Below, piece after piece: positions 51,008-59,991 of a stretch of DNA of 64,000 nucleotides; positions within the stretch are counted from its first letter, which is position 1; each line of letters opens with the position of its first letter. Origin of the DNA: Polynucleobacter sp. MWH-Aus1W21 (GTDB lineage: Bacteria; Pseudomonadota; Gammaproteobacteria; Burkholderiales; Burkholderiaceae); the NCBI RefSeq assembly GCF_018687275.1, contig NZ_CP061287.1, positions 1,426,001 to 1,490,000 of the forward strand. The letters run 5' to 3'. The notes under the pieces were generated by a model. It did no database searches. It was not told the origin of the DNA and worked only from the letters and a program-made list of their open reading frames with translations. Made by a program: the position numbers and the translations under genes.

Positions 51008-54000
51008 TTAAAATACTTCGTTAGTTTTCATATTGCTCAAGGCTATTTCAGATGCTTTTTTCCCGTAAAGCCAAAACATGGCTGGCGTTAAAAAGGTATC
51101 CAATAAGGTAGAGCTGATGAGCCCGGAGAAAATAACAACTGCTACTGGATGCAATATCTCTGTACCAGGACGCTCTGCTTCAAATAACAATGGTGCCAAG
51201 GCAAAAGCTGTGACCAAAGCTGTCATTAGTACAGGACTTAAGCGCTCAATTGATCCGCGAATAATCATTGCCAGACTAAACGATTCACCTTCTGACTGCA
51301 TCAAATTTAAGTAATGGCTAATTTTTAAGATTCCGTTACGCACAGATATTCCTGCTAGCGTGATAAATCCTATTAATGCAGCAATCGAGAGTGGCTGGCC
51401 TGAAATCCACAAACCAATCACTGCTCCGACCATAGCTAAGGGAATGTTAGACATAATCATTAAAGATAGGCGCATGGACTTATAGCGGTTATTTAAAACC
51501 GCAAACATCAAAAGAAATGATCCAATCGATAGCAAACCAATTACTTTAGATGCCTCTTCTTGCGCTTTAAATTGACCATCTAAAGTAATAAAGTAACCCT
51601 CTGGAAGAGTCTGATTAGAGATCACAGTTCTAATATCAGCCACGATATCTGACAGGGCACGCTTGGAGGCATTAGCCGATAAGACAATTCTTCGCTTACC
51701 GCCGTCTCTGCTAATTTGATTTGGGCCATCCCCATCCTCAATGCTAGCAATTTTGGAGAGTGGAATTTTTCCATTTGGCGTATCAATCAAGATATCAGCA
51801 AGCCCTTCTAAATTTCTTGCTGAGTCTGGTAACTTGATCACTAAGGCAAACCGTCGATTACCCTCAATAATTTGCGAGAGCCTCTCCCCTTCAACCATGC
51901 CCTGCAAGGTGGCCATAATCTGAGATGTTGAAACTCCATATTGCGCCGCCTTATCGTAATCAATTCGGACCTTAATTTGTGGTGCTAAAACCTGCTTTTC
52001 TATTTCTAGATCAACTAAGCCTTCAATGCCTGCCAATTTCGATCTTAGAAGGTCGGCTTGGCTACGCAGCACGTCCAAATCATCGCCAAAGATCTTAATA
52101 GCAATTTGCGATCGCACTCCTGAAAGCATGTGATCTATTCGATGTGAGATTGGCTGACCGATCGCAATTGCAGCGGGTAAGTTAACTAATCTTGACCTGA
52201 TATCTGCCTGTATCTCAGCCATGGAGCGATCTAAATCTCCCGCAGGCTTTAAACCAACATCTAACTCGCTCACATGTACACCTTCCGCATGCTCGTCCAA
52301 TTCTGCGCGGCCACTCCTGCGTCCAACATAAGTCACTTCTGGAACCTGCCTGACTAACTTTTCTGCTTGGCTAGCTACGCCCGCCGATTCAGAGAGAGAG
52401 ACACCAGGATTTAAACGCAATCCGATCAGTAAAGTCCCTTCGTTAAAGGGCGGTAAAAATGCGCTCGCCATAAAGGGAACACTGGCAGCAGCGACTATGA
52501 CGGATGCAAAAGCATACATCAGAGGCTTTTTAGGCGCCGCCAATAACCTTGATAACTGAACCTCATAATGGCTTTTAAGCCAAGTGACAATCTTTGTATC
52601 GTGATCCCTCAGGGACTGCATTGAGGGCAGCAAGTAAAAGCAGAGTACTGGCGTGATAGTGACTGAAACTAAAAGCGATGCAAGAGTAGAGACTATAAAT
52701 GCAATACCCAAAGGCACAAATAGTCGCCCCTCTATACCTGGTAATGCAAATAATGGGATGAATACCAAAACGATGATGGCTGTAGCATAGATAATTCCGG
52801 TTCTTACCTCAAGCGATGCGGCTCTCACAATCGCTAGTGGACTTAATTGGTCTAAAGATGCTTTATCTAGATTTACTCTAAGGCGACGAATTACGTTTTC
52901 CACATCAACTACTGCATCATCAACCAGGCCGCCGATTCCAATGGCTAAGCCTCCTAAGGTCATCGTATTAATTGATAAACCAAAGTACTTAAAAACTAGG
53001 GCAGTTAAGAGAATTGAAACTGGAATTGCTGTTAATGAGATGAGGACCGGGCGAATTGTTCCTAAAAAGAAATACAGCACTACAGCAACAAAGATTGATG
53101 CGCCAATCAGCTTACCCTCTAAAGTGCTAATGGATGCATCAATAAAGCTCGCCTGCCTAAATGTTACTTTAGGAGCTTCCATGCCAGTTGGCAAGCCCTG
53201 CTTTAATTCTGCAATAGCCGATTCAATCTTTTTTGTTAGCGCTACCGTATCTGCTGAAGGTTGTTTTTGTACACCTAGAATGACTGCTGGCCCACCTTCA
53301 TAACCGGCATCGCCTCGCTTAACTGCTGGTGCAAAAGTAATATCTGCAACTTGTCTTAAAAGTATTGTTTGTCCATTGCGGTTCGATACGGCAATGTTCT
53401 TTAAATCTTCAAGGCTAGAGGTTCGCCCTATATGACGAATAAGATACTCACGATTATTGGACTCAAGAAATCCACCAGACGTATTTGCAGAGTAGCCCCG
53501 CAATGCATCTTCAATCTGCAATATGCTAAGGCCTAGCTCCGCCATACGGCGAGTATTGGGTTGCACTTGAAACTGCCTGACTTGCCCACCTATAGGAATG
53601 ACTTGCGCTACCCCGGGGATAGCCATCAATCTGGGTCGCAAAACCCAATCAGCATACTCGCGAACCTGCATGGATGAAATCTTAGATTCATCAATCGGAA
53701 TGGCAATTTGCATAATCTCACCCATGATCGAACTAATGGGCCCCATGCGCGAAACAATGCCATCCGGAATTGCTCCCTCCATAGATGACAGTCTTTCTGA
53801 AACCATTTGTCTGGCGCGATAGATGTCTACAGTCCAGTCAAAAGTAACGTATATGAAAGAGAGGCCGGCGCTAGATACTGAGCGAATAGCCTCTACTCCC
53901 GGTAAACCATTCATAGCCGTTTCGAGTGGGAATGTAATGAGTTGTTCAACTTCTTCTGAAGCCATTCCGCCAGCCTCGGTCATGATGGTGACAGTAGGCT

Positions 54001-54130
54001 TATTCAGATCGGGAAAGACATCCACAGGCATCTTGCTTAAGGTGTAGGCACCATAGAACATAGATATAGCACCGAGCAAAATCACTATCATGCGATTTTT
54101 TAAGCTGAAATCTAATAACCAAGTAAACAT
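51008..54130 (-). CDS. czcA: HME-family RND metal efflux pump (CzcA/CusA-like)
   Basis: 1,040-residue inner-membrane proton-driven pump with 12 TM helices and two large periplasmic loops. Contains MPVDVFPDLNKPTVTIMTEA, the TM4 motif AIGGLVDDAVVDVENVIRR, and Ile-Gly-rich TM11. The TM4 motif lacks the DFG...DGAVV signature of Co/Zn/Cd pumps and the AIGAMVDAAIVMIEN of CusA, so the metal cannot be read from it. The gene order (small CzcI-like gene, TolC, small gene, fusion protein, pump) is Czc-like. Confidence 0.9.
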   Translation of the reverse strand: MFTWLLDFSLKNRMIVILLGAISMFYGAYTLSKMPVDVFPDLNKPTVTIMTEAGGMASEEVEQLITFPLETAMNGLPGVEAIRSVSSAGLSFIYVTFDWTVDIYRARQMVSERLSSMEGAIPDGIVSRMGPISSIMGEIMQIAIPIDESKISSMQVREYADWVLRPRLMAIPGVAQVIPIGGQVRQFQVQPNTRRMAELGLSILQIEDALRGYSANTSGGFLESNNREYLIRHIGRTSSLEDLKNIAVSNRNGQTILLRQVADITFAPAVKRGDAGYEGGPAVILGVQKQPSADTVALTKKIESAIAELKQGLPTGMEAPKVTFRQASFIDASISTLEGKLIGASIFVAVVLYFFLGTIRPVLISLTAIPVSILLTALVFKYFGLSINTMTLGGLAIGIGGLVDDAVVDVENVIRRLRVNLDKASLDQLSPLAIVRAASLEVRTGIIYATAIIVLVFIPLFALPGIEGRLFVPLGIAFIVSTLASLLVSVTITPVLCFYLLPSMQSLRDHDTKIVTWLKSHYEVQLSRLLAAPKKPLMYAFASVIVAAASVPFMASAFLPPFNEGTLLIGLRLNPGVSLSESAGVASQAEKLVRQVPEVTYVGRRSGRAELDEHAEGVHVSELDVGLKPAGDLDRSMAEIQADIRSRLVNLPAAIAIGQPISHRIDHMLSGVRSQIAIKIFGDDLDVLRSQADLLRSKLAGIEGLVDLEIEKQVLAPQIKVRIDYDKAAQYGVSTSQIMATLQGMVEGERLSQIIEGNRRFALVIKLPDSARNLEGLADILIDTPNGKIPLSKIASIEDGDGPNQISRDGGKRRIVLSANASKRALSDIVADIRTVISNQTLPEGYFITLDGQFKAQEEASKVIGLLSIGSFLLMFAVLNNRYKSMRLSLMIMSNIPLAMVGAVIGLWISGQPLSIAALIGFITLAGISVRNGILKISHYLNLMQSEGESFSLAMIIRGSIERLSPVLMTALVTAFALAPLLFEAERPGTEILHPVAVVIFSGLISSTLLDTFLTPAMFWLYGKKASEIALSNMKTNEVF

Positions 54131-54140
54131 GTCTTAATCC

Positions 54141-55181
54141 TTAACGAATTTGATTGATGAGGGATGCCCCATCAGTAATGACTCGTTCACCATCTTTAAT
54201 ACCACTAGTAATAACAATGCTCTGACCATCTAAAGGCTCATATACAACTGTTCTTGGCTCAAATATTTCTGGGGACTTTTTAATCCAGACAATTGTTTGG
54301 TTCGAGCTGCTTTTGACTAATGATTTTGAAGGCGCCTTTACTCCAGTGATCTTGCTATCGGTATTTACAAATACTCGAATGGGCTGACCTATGGGTAAAA
54401 ATTGGAGATCGTCCGATTTAGCAGAAAAAGTTAGAGGTAAGGCTTGCTCTCTGAGGGTCTGTCCACCACCAAGATACTTGAGCTCAATCACTTTGCCATT
54501 GACATCCACCTTGCCATCAGCAATGTTCTTACTCAGACTTGAATCGTAGGCAAGCGCTTCTATTAATAGCTTGGATGGATTAACGACCTCAAAGATTAGA
54601 TCTCTTGCTTGCACTACTTGGCCAGATACGACACCCGTAGTAGAAATAATTCCGCTGACTGGGGCTCTTAATTCTTCATTAGCAACAGCGGCTTCTGCCT
54701 CTTCAATAGTCTTACGAGGGACCGTATCGCTCAGATCTCGCAAACGCTTTAGTCGACTTTCCGCAAGTGATCTTGATTTTCCTGGGCCAGCCTCTGGCGT
54801 TACATACGCCAAGACATCGCCTTTACTAACCTTCTGTCCGGGCAATGGAAAACCAGCTGGTCCCGGCGTAATACGGCCAGCAACAATCGCTTGCACCTTA
54901 CCGCCAAAGTTAGGATCCATAATGACTTTTCCAGCTAAATCATAGGTTTTGGCATATTCGCCGAACTGGCCAGGAGCTGTCATCACGTGTAACTGGCGTT
55001 GCGCAGGCTTGGGAATAAAAAGACTGCCGTCCGACTGTCTTTTAGGGGCGTCACCTTGAACTTGGGATACTTCCGACTCGCCATGACCCGGCCCAGCATA
55101 AACCTTAAAAGCAAATAGCGCCACAGATAAACTAATGAGGACAATGGGGCGAAATACAAAATCTCTCTGTTTGCGATTCAT
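54141..55181 (-). CDS. czcB: Membrane-fusion protein of the RND pump (CzcB-like)
   Basis: 346 residues: hydrophobic N-terminus (VLISLSVALFAFKVYAGPGHGE), a barrel-sandwich region (VQAIVAGRITPGPAGFPLPGQKVSKGDVLAYVTPE), a short hairpin and ELRAPVSGIISTTGVVSGQVVQARDLIFEVV, the usual MFP core. The His-Gly-Glu start of the mature chain is shared with the next protein. It joins pump and TolC protein across the periplasm. Overlaps the gene upstream by 4 bp. Confidence 0.88.
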   Translation of the reverse strand: MNRKQRDFVFRPIVLISLSVALFAFKVYAGPGHGESEVSQVQGDAPKRQSDGSLFIPKPAQRQLHVMTAPGQFGEYAKTYDLAGKVIMDPNFGGKVQAIVAGRITPGPAGFPLPGQKVSKGDVLAYVTPEAGPGKSRSLAESRLKRLRDLSDTVPRKTIEEAEAAVANEELRAPVSGIISTTGVVSGQVVQARDLIFEVVNPSKLLIEALAYDSSLSKNIADGKVDVNGKVIELKYLGGGQTLREQALPLTFSAKSDDLQFLPIGQPIRVFVNTDSKITGVKAPSKSLVKSSSNQTIVWIKKSPEIFEPRTVVYEPLDGQSIVITSGIKDGERVITDGASLINQIR

Positions 55182-55747
55182 ACCCGCTCCTTAATTTGTT
55201 TGATTAGTTTTTTTGTATTCGTCATCAACACCTCTTTCTTGCGATAAGACAAATAGGCAATTGCCATCAAGAGGCTGAAATAAAGCAAGATCTTTATTGC
55301 TGATTTCCAAGTGATCAATGAGGAGCGCTCAAAGGAACTTAGATCTATAGTGGCTGCTAGTATGTCGGTAACATCATCATTAATCGTGATGGTGATCGCA
55401 GTAGGCTGATCTTTAATTTTATTTTTTAGGCGAAAGAGATACTCTCCATCGCCATGAGGCTCTGAACTAATTTTAGAGCCCTCAAGCTCAATTTCAACCT
55501 TGGCTCCTTTGACCAATTCATTGGAGGAGTAGCGATCTAGGTAGAGCGTGATTTCCTTGCCGTTAATCACTCCTACCGCCTCATAGAGATCAGATTCAGC
55601 ATAAAAGCGAGGTAGTGATTGAGTTTGTGCAGTGGTGGGTTTTTCCTCCCCATGACCAGGACCTGCATAAGTTGCCGATGCGATCGTCAGAAATAGCGCA
55701 ATTAATAGTTTTGACGCCCACTGACTATATTTGTTCAATAAATTCAT
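55178..55747 (-). CDS. Membrane-anchored periplasmic accessory protein of RND operon
   Basis: 189 residues from ATG 55747 (an earlier in-frame reading overlaps the TolC gene). Signal peptide (KLLIALFLTIASATYAGPGHGEE), a beta-rich periplasmic domain (FYAESDLYEAVGVINGKEITLYLDRYSSNELVKGAKVEIELEG), and one C-terminal TM helix (ILLYFSLLMAIAYLSYR). The AGPGHGE start is shared with the downstream fusion protein. Appears to be an extra subunit that could present metal to the pump (inference). Confidence 0.72.
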   Translation of the reverse strand: MNLLNKYSQWASKLLIALFLTIASATYAGPGHGEEKPTTAQTQSLPRFYAESDLYEAVGVINGKEITLYLDRYSSNELVKGAKVEIELEGSKISSEPHGDGEYLFRLKNKIKDQPTAITITINDDVTDILAATIDLSSFERSSLITWKSAIKILLYFSLLMAIAYLSYRKKEVLMTNTKKLIKQIKERV

Positions 55748-55760
55748 AGTTAAAGTGACC

Positions 55761-57044
55761 TTACTCTGGTAACAGGCCAAGGGCCTGTCGTAAATTTGAA
55801 ACTGAAACTGCGTAATTGATTTTTGCAATTGCAGCCTGCCTATTTGCATCCACTGCTTCTAGCTCAATACGTAGTCTTGTGGGCAAATCGGTTTCACCAA
55901 AGCGAAATGATTTGTCAAAAAATTGACGTGTTTCATTGGCTAAGTTAGACCTCTTATCTGCAGCGCCAAGCTTCATTTTTGCCGACTTCACTAAAGCCAC
56001 ATTTGACTCCACATTACTTAATGCAGACTCTCGCTCATAGGACAATCGAACCTCTGAATCGACCATCTCAGCAGTAGCACTGGCCAATCTATTGGTATTG
56101 CGAGCATCAGAGCCAAAAGGAATTCTTAACCCAACAGCAACTGATTGCTGATAAGGAACGCCATAGACTTCACGGCCCTTAGTAGTCCATATTTGCAATT
56201 GTGGGGAAGCCCGAGTTTGAGACTTTGCTAGGTCAACTGCTTTTTTAGCAACCTCTAACTGATCTACAAGGGCTGCAACGATTGGCAAACTAGAATCTAG
56301 TCCTGACAGGTTTTCAGGAACCTTAGGTAGCGGTTCAATATTTTTAGCAATGTCACCGAATTGAATTTTCTTGAGATACTCACTTCCTAATAAAGTACGC
56401 ACCCTTTGCTCAGCATTAATTACGTTGGCCTGCGCTTCGACCAAAAAAGCTTCTGATGATGCGAGGGCACCATTGGCCTGATGAAGATCAGCGCGAGATA
56501 AGTCTCCAGCCTTAAATCTCTTTTCAACATCAAGAGCTAAGCTCTTTGCATTCTCATTTCTGCGTAGCGCTAAATCAGACTCAATTTTTGATTTCTGGTA
56601 ATTCCAATAGGCATCCCTTACTTCAGCTGCAATTCTCAATTGGGATAGATAGTATTGAGACAAAAGCTTTTTATATTCAGCATCCGCTAAATTAATTGAG
56701 CTTGACCGCTCATTCCATAACCACAGGGGGATATCTAAACCCAGTATGGTTTCACTAGCGCCTTGATTGCTGTTAGTTCTATCGGTCTTTTGCGACACTT
56801 CAACCGAAGCTGGGCTTACCAAAAGGCTGCTAGCAATTTTTTGCTTAGCAAGCGCGGCCTCTACTCGATACTGATAGGACTTGTAGTCAGGTTGGCGCTC
56901 CCATGAAGATTCATAGAAGGACTTTAAGGTCGATCCACCTTTGAGCTCGGCATTAGCCAGCGCTATTGGCGATCCCAATATAAATACCAATCCAGTAAAT
57001 TGAATGACGCAGCGACGAACTACGCCCGAATACTCTCGCAACAT
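55761..57044 (-). CDS. czcC: TolC-type outer-membrane protein of RND operon (CzcC-like)
   Basis: 427 residues with a signal peptide (GLVFILGSPIALANA) and the two TolC-type coiled-coil repeats (for example SALSNVESNVALVKSAKMKLGAADKRSNLANETRQFFDKSFRFGE). No lipobox. It is separate from the outer-membrane gene at 43186, so the region carries two TolC-type proteins for two metal systems. Confidence 0.87.
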   Translation of the reverse strand: MLREYSGVVRRCVIQFTGLVFILGSPIALANAELKGGSTLKSFYESSWERQPDYKSYQYRVEAALAKQKIASSLLVSPASVEVSQKTDRTNSNQGASETILGLDIPLWLWNERSSSINLADAEYKKLLSQYYLSQLRIAAEVRDAYWNYQKSKIESDLALRRNENAKSLALDVEKRFKAGDLSRADLHQANGALASSEAFLVEAQANVINAEQRVRTLLGSEYLKKIQFGDIAKNIEPLPKVPENLSGLDSSLPIVAALVDQLEVAKKAVDLAKSQTRASPQLQIWTTKGREVYGVPYQQSVAVGLRIPFGSDARNTNRLASATAEMVDSEVRLSYERESALSNVESNVALVKSAKMKLGAADKRSNLANETRQFFDKSFRFGETDLPTRLRIELEAVDANRQAAIAKINYAVSVSNLRQALGLLPE

Positions 57045-57114
57045 AAAAACTCCATTTGTTTGTTCAAAACAGAGTTAGCGAGAGGAGAAGAATTAGGTTA
57101 AGGCTCTCGCTAAC

Positions 57115-57450
57115 TTAGGCGAGAGCGAGCCAATTGGGTTTTTCGGGGCGGTGAGGAGAAATATCGACTAAAAACTCTACTCGTGCATCTTCATAATGAA
57201 AGATGGTAGAGGTAACTGAAATGCTAAAAGTGGAATGCAATGCTGGAGAATGCGCCAAATGACAGACCCCACAATCAGAATCGTAGCTTGCAGAATCGCT
57301 AGCAGAGGCAATGCTGACTGGCTTCTCATGCTCGTGATGTGAAACATGAGAAGCTGCTGCCCGCTCTTCTTGGCAGTAAGCAGAAACCGTAGCATAGGAT
57401 GTTTGTATAGATAAAGCTAGCAGGGCCAGAATTATCAGGATTTTTCTCAT
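57115..57450 (-). CDS. CzcI-like small periplasmic protein
   Basis: 111 residues: signal peptide (MRKILIILALLALSIQTSYA), then AYCQEERAAASHVSHHEHEKP ... DSDCGVCHLAHSPAL, with a Cys/His-rich start and a CxxCH-like group. This matches the CzcI style of short proteins preceding czcCBA, thought to be involved in sensing or regulating the system. First gene of the RND operon (70 bp before the TolC gene). Confidence 0.72.
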   Translation of the reverse strand: MRKILIILALLALSIQTSYATVSAYCQEERAAASHVSHHEHEKPVSIASASDSASYDSDCGVCHLAHSPALHSTFSISVTSTIFHYEDARVEFLVDISPHRPEKPNWLALA

Positions 57451-57688
57451 GTTTCTATTACAGCATATTTCTTGGTATTTTGCATTATGGGCTTTCCCAC
57501 AAACGCCTAATAGATTAACCTTACATAAAGAGGTGCATCAGCAGCTCATACAATTAAAAAACATCCGAAGGTGGTTAGTGTCTCTTCCAGCCGATAGCAA
57601 TCTTGATTTGGTTTTTGCTATGACAATTTAATTTAGCTCAAACTAGGATGGAAAATACTCAGGACTAACCCTTGAGCATCAACAGAAA

Positions 57689-57705
57689 TGTCGTTTTAAA
57701 CGACA
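57689..57705. repeat. TGTCG palindrome beside the exbB breakpoint
   Basis: TGTCGTTTTAAACGACA is a perfect dyad of the same TGTCG..CGACA family, 53 bp beyond the premature stop of exbB. The gap 57451-57757 has no gene; this palindrome is its only clear feature. Confidence 0.7.
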
Positions 57706-57757
57706 TTGCAAGTATCCACCCTAGATGGTTGGCACGGTTAGGCAGAGTTAGGGCAAA

Positions 57758-58180
57758 TCAATTAGCGGTAGAACCAATAGATGCAAGCACGATTAAACCG
57801 GAGCCAAATTTTTCTCTTGCATCATCAATTGCATTTCTAAGACTACTGGTAATCCAATCATTTAAACCCAAGGAATCATGCAAATGCTTTTCTGTATGCC
57901 TATGATGACGCATCGCATTCTGCCCCTCAAGAGCCAATTCCTTAAAGGGATTCATTTTTTGATCACTTGATTCCAATGCTTCCAGTGCCTTATTTAAATC
58001 AGGGCTATGCCAAAAATCATGTAACTGCTTAGCCTGTTGTTTAGATTTGAAAATTAAATTTCCCTTAACAACCATTACCGTCCATGAAGCAACAGACATG
58101 CAAAGCAGAATAATTGCGGTCAGTTGAATGACAAATCCGCCATCAACCCACAAATGAAAGAGGCTCATACTTGAATTCAT
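57758..58180 (-). pseudogene. exbB: Truncated exbB (TonB energy-transducer)
   Basis: Begins MNSSMSLFHLWVDGGFVIQLTAI (ATG 58180, four bases from the tonB stop) and has the ExbB N-terminal TM helix and cytoplasmic region (FKELALEGQNAMRHHRHTEKHLHDSLGLNDWI). It stops after GLIVLASIGSTAN, exactly where intact ExbB continues with GSTAPxVGLFGTVWG and two more TM helices. About 141 of roughly 240 residues remain, and the bases beyond do not restore the family. No exbD follows. The gene is almost certainly non-functional, unless the cell supplies another ExbBD. Confidence 0.85.
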
Positions 58181-58184
58181 ATCA

Positions 58185-58760
58185 CTACTCCAAAATAAAT
58201 TTAACTGGTAATTCGTAACACATCGGGATTGGGGTATTTCCCTTTTTTGCCGGGATAAATCTCCACTGCTTAACGGTCTGCAAAGCAACTTGGTCAAGAC
58301 GCAAATAACCAGAGCCCTGCTTCAAATCCAAACTCTCTAACGACCCATTGGCGCCAATACAGGCCCTTAAAAGCACTAAACCCTGTTCTCGCAGCTTTCT
58401 ACTAATTGCCGGATAAGGCGGCTTCGGATTATTCAGCTCAGAGGCATCAGAATTAGGCATTGAAACTGGGGCTGACGCTAAAGCGCCATCTTGCTTGGCT
58501 TCACTTGTTTTTTCCTTTACAAGATCACTATCTTTGGTGGTTTTTTCCTTATCTAACTTTTTGTCTTTAGGCTGAACATGAACTGATGGTGTAATTGCCA
58601 CGGATTCGCGATCAATAATCTGCGCCATCATTAATATCGGTTCAGCCTTCCTGGAAAAATTAAAAGCACAGAAAACTACCAGTAATGCAAGCAATACGTG
58701 AGCCAGGGCCACGCTAATGCCAGCATTTTTATAGGTAAGCTCGTTAAAGACAAAGGACAT
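58185..58760 (-). CDS. tonB: TonB family protein
   Basis: 191 residues: an N-terminal TM helix (VALAHVLLALLVVFCAFNF), a proline- and lysine-rich linker (KDKKLDKEKTTKDSDLVKEKTSEAKQ) and the TonB C-terminal domain (PPYPAISRKLREQGLVLLRACIGANGSLESLDLKQGSGYLRLDQVALQTVKQWRFIPA). Normally energises outer-membrane receptors with ExbBD. Here its partner exbB is truncated. It starts 8 nt after fbpA, so the three genes look like one iron-uptake operon. Confidence 0.88.
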   Translation of the reverse strand: MSFVFNELTYKNAGISVALAHVLLALLVVFCAFNFSRKAEPILMMAQIIDRESVAITPSVHVQPKDKKLDKEKTTKDSDLVKEKTSEAKQDGALASAPVSMPNSDASELNNPKPPYPAISRKLREQGLVLLRACIGANGSLESLDLKQGSGYLRLDQVALQTVKQWRFIPAKKGNTPIPMCYELPVKFILE

Positions 58761-58768
58761 GGCTTAAA

Positions 58769-59815
58769 TTACTTATACCCAGCTTGATCAAGTAATTTTT
58801 GTGCTGCAATCTGATTCTTGCCAATCGCGGTAACCGATACTTTTTCAGCCTGAAATGCTCCTAGTGCCTTAAGAGCAGAATTTTCAACCTTAACCGTCGG
58901 AACGGCAGGCCACTCATTGTTACCATTTGCAAAATATTCTTGCGCCGAGTCAGTAGCCAGATACTCTAGAAACTGCATAGCCTCTTTAGGATGCGGGGCA
59001 TTTTTAGCCATGCCACCACCGGAGATATTGATATGCACGCCGCCAGATCCTTGGTTGGGCCATACATAGCCTACTTTAGAAATGGCATTCATATCATTTG
59101 GCTTATCTGATTGCATCATGCGCGCAAAGTAATATGAATTTGTAAGCGCCACGCCACATTCACCTGAGGCAACAGCGTTAATCTGATCCGTATCGCCACC
59201 CCTTGGACTGCGTGCCATGTTGGCGACCATTCCTTTAGCCCATGTCTCTGTTGCAGCCAAACCATCTCTTTCGATAAGAGCGCCAACAAGGGAAAGCATG
59301 TATGGGTGAGCCCCTGAACGGGTACAGACTCTACCTTTATTGTCTAGATCAGCTAACTTTTCGTATGTATCAACTTCAGATTTTTTAACGGTAGCCTTGT
59401 TATAGACAATCACTCGAGCTCGAGTTGAGTAACCATACCAAGGAACTCCACCAGCCTCGCTTGCAGCCCTCAAGTTTGAAGGAATTCGTTCTTCCAGATA
59501 CTTGGATTTAATCGGCGCAAAAAGATTGTGCATTTGCGCACGCCATAAACGAGCAGCATCAACCAACAAAATGACATCAGCCTGACTCTTATCGCCTTCG
59601 CTTTTTAAACGCTCCAAAATGCCGTTGTCATCCGCTTCAATTCGGTTAATTTTGATGCCCGTCTTTTTAGTGAAATCACTATACAAAGCTTCATCAGTTT
59701 GATAATGGCGCGCTGAATACAGATTGAGCTCTTTTACTGGGTCGGCAGCAAAAACATGACTACTGATAACCCCAGCAAATAGGATTCCGGACATCAAAAA
59801 ATTCATCTTTTTCAT
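58769..59815 (-). CDS. fbpA: Fe(III) ABC transporter periplasmic binding protein (FbpA)
   Basis: 348 residues: signal peptide (FLMSGILFAGVISSHVFAA), then YSARHYQTDEALYSDFTKKTGIKINRIE, and the paired Tyr ligands in TNSYYFARM, the hallmark of FbpA/FutA ferric-binding proteins. Delivers Fe(III) to the permease and ATPase encoded next to it. The Fur box at 59875 lies upstream. The operon reads fbpA-tonB-exbB, unusual because fbpB and fbpC are not downstream. Confidence 0.92.
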   Translation of the reverse strand: MKKMNFLMSGILFAGVISSHVFAADPVKELNLYSARHYQTDEALYSDFTKKTGIKINRIEADDNGILERLKSEGDKSQADVILLVDAARLWRAQMHNLFAPIKSKYLEERIPSNLRAASEAGGVPWYGYSTRARVIVYNKATVKKSEVDTYEKLADLDNKGRVCTRSGAHPYMLSLVGALIERDGLAATETWAKGMVANMARSPRGGDTDQINAVASGECGVALTNSYYFARMMQSDKPNDMNAISKVGYVWPNQGSGGVHINISGGGMAKNAPHPKEAMQFLEYLATDSAQEYFANGNNEWPAVPTVKVENSALKALGAFQAEKVSVTAIGKNQIAAQKLLDQAGYK

Positions 59816-59874
59816 ATCAAAGCCTTAATTTGATTTAAATAATCACTTTTGTTAATTTTCAAAAGTGTACATCA

Positions 59875-59893
59875 GAATGAGAATCATTACTAT
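59875..59893. promoter_or_regulatory. Fur box upstream of fbpA
   Basis: GAATGAGAATCATTACTAT holds the classical AATGAGAATCATT core and lies about 60 bp upstream of the fbpA start, in the fbpB-fbpA gap. It predicts iron-starvation induction through Fur. Confidence 0.75.
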
Positions 59894-59991
59894 TTGGAGG
59901 CAAACAAAAGAAAGGGGTAAAAATATGAAAGGAAGCCCTGCCAACATAGAAAACCCCCTATAAAGCAGTAAATGTCTGGGCTTTACGTAGT

